Shown one piece after another: positions 44,413-44,466 of a stretch of DNA of 44,466 nucleotides. The DNA is taken from contig JAPFDH010000042.1 in the NCBI GenBank assembly GCA_026169045.1, positions 1 to 44,466 of the forward strand, in the 5' to 3' direction. Numbering within the stretch: the first letter of the stretch is position 1; each line of letters opens with the position of its first letter. This stretch comes from Lachnospiraceae bacterium. GTDB lineage: Bacteria; Bacillota; Clostridia; Lachnospirales; Lachnospiraceae. Made by a program: the position numbers and the translations under genes. The notes under the pieces are model-generated. The model was given only the letters and a program-made list of their open reading frames with translations, made no database searches and was not told where the DNA came from.

Positions 44413-44466
44413 TGATGGGCTATCAGGTTGAAGCGGCTTTTTCTGCGGTATGCCGCACCACATCTA

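Noticed and set aside
1-44466. CRISPR arrays, tRNA or rRNA genes
   Set aside because: No regularly spaced repeats, cloverleaf-type sequences or rRNA-like stretches were seen on reading both strands.

Overview
The window looks like a chromosomal segment of a gut Firmicute, most likely a member of the Lachnospiraceae. The evidence is the AT-rich composition, the strong GGAGG-type ribosome sites, and the gene mix (oleate hydratase, BglG/PTS operon, MATE plus GH3, NCS2 plus adenine deaminase, DUF2812, zinc-ribbon membrane proteins). No rRNA, tRNA or CRISPR array was seen. Species cannot be told from sequence alone.

Left third (1-19,800), mostly metabolism. A GH3 glucosidase and a MATE exporter form a minus-strand pair. 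Next come an oleate hydratase and the TetR-type regulator upstream of it. A three-gene sugar PTS operon follows (antiterminator, IIA, IIBC). Its leader carries a textbook ribonucleic antiterminator (RAT) overlapping a terminator, so the first gene probably controls its own operon. An alkaline phosphatase lipoprotein and a YibE/F membrane protein form the next unit. A plus-strand purine-scavenging run follows: M20 amidohydrolase, NCS2 purine permease, adenine deaminase. After it come a dCMP deaminase, a small SGNH hydrolase and a DUF2812 membrane protein, all on the minus strand.

Middle (19,900-32,300). A Cof-type HAD phosphatase; an 860-residue secreted SGNH surface protein with a LuxR-type regulator gene beside it; a Nudix hydrolase; then a complete four-gene Wadjet (JetABCD) SMC-type anti-plasmid defence operon with its own promoter and terminator.

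Right part (32,300-44,466), rich in accessory genes. A SAM methyltransferase is preceded by an 11-codon leader ORF and a 12-bp hairpin next to its ribosome site, an arrangement like erm translational attenuation. A self-contained minus-strand mini-transcript (promoter, 22-codon ORF, terminator) has a -1 slippery heptamer that would extend it to 42 residues. Further on are GtrA, a nucleotidyltransferase, a coupled operon of zinc-ribbon/membrane proteins, a Nudix hydrolase, an AAC(6')-like GNAT fused to a pyrophosphatase-like domain, a MazG-like gene lacking a normal start, a nucleoside phosphorylase, a type A chloramphenicol acetyltransferase and a lipoprotein. At the right edge a higher-GC large serine recombinase abuts, and appears to have truncated, an XRE-regulator/methyltransferase gene. 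This marks one end of an integrative element that runs off the window.

The least explained signals are the methyltransferase leader, the slippery mini-gene and the structured leader and tail of the chloramphenicol acetyltransferase gene.
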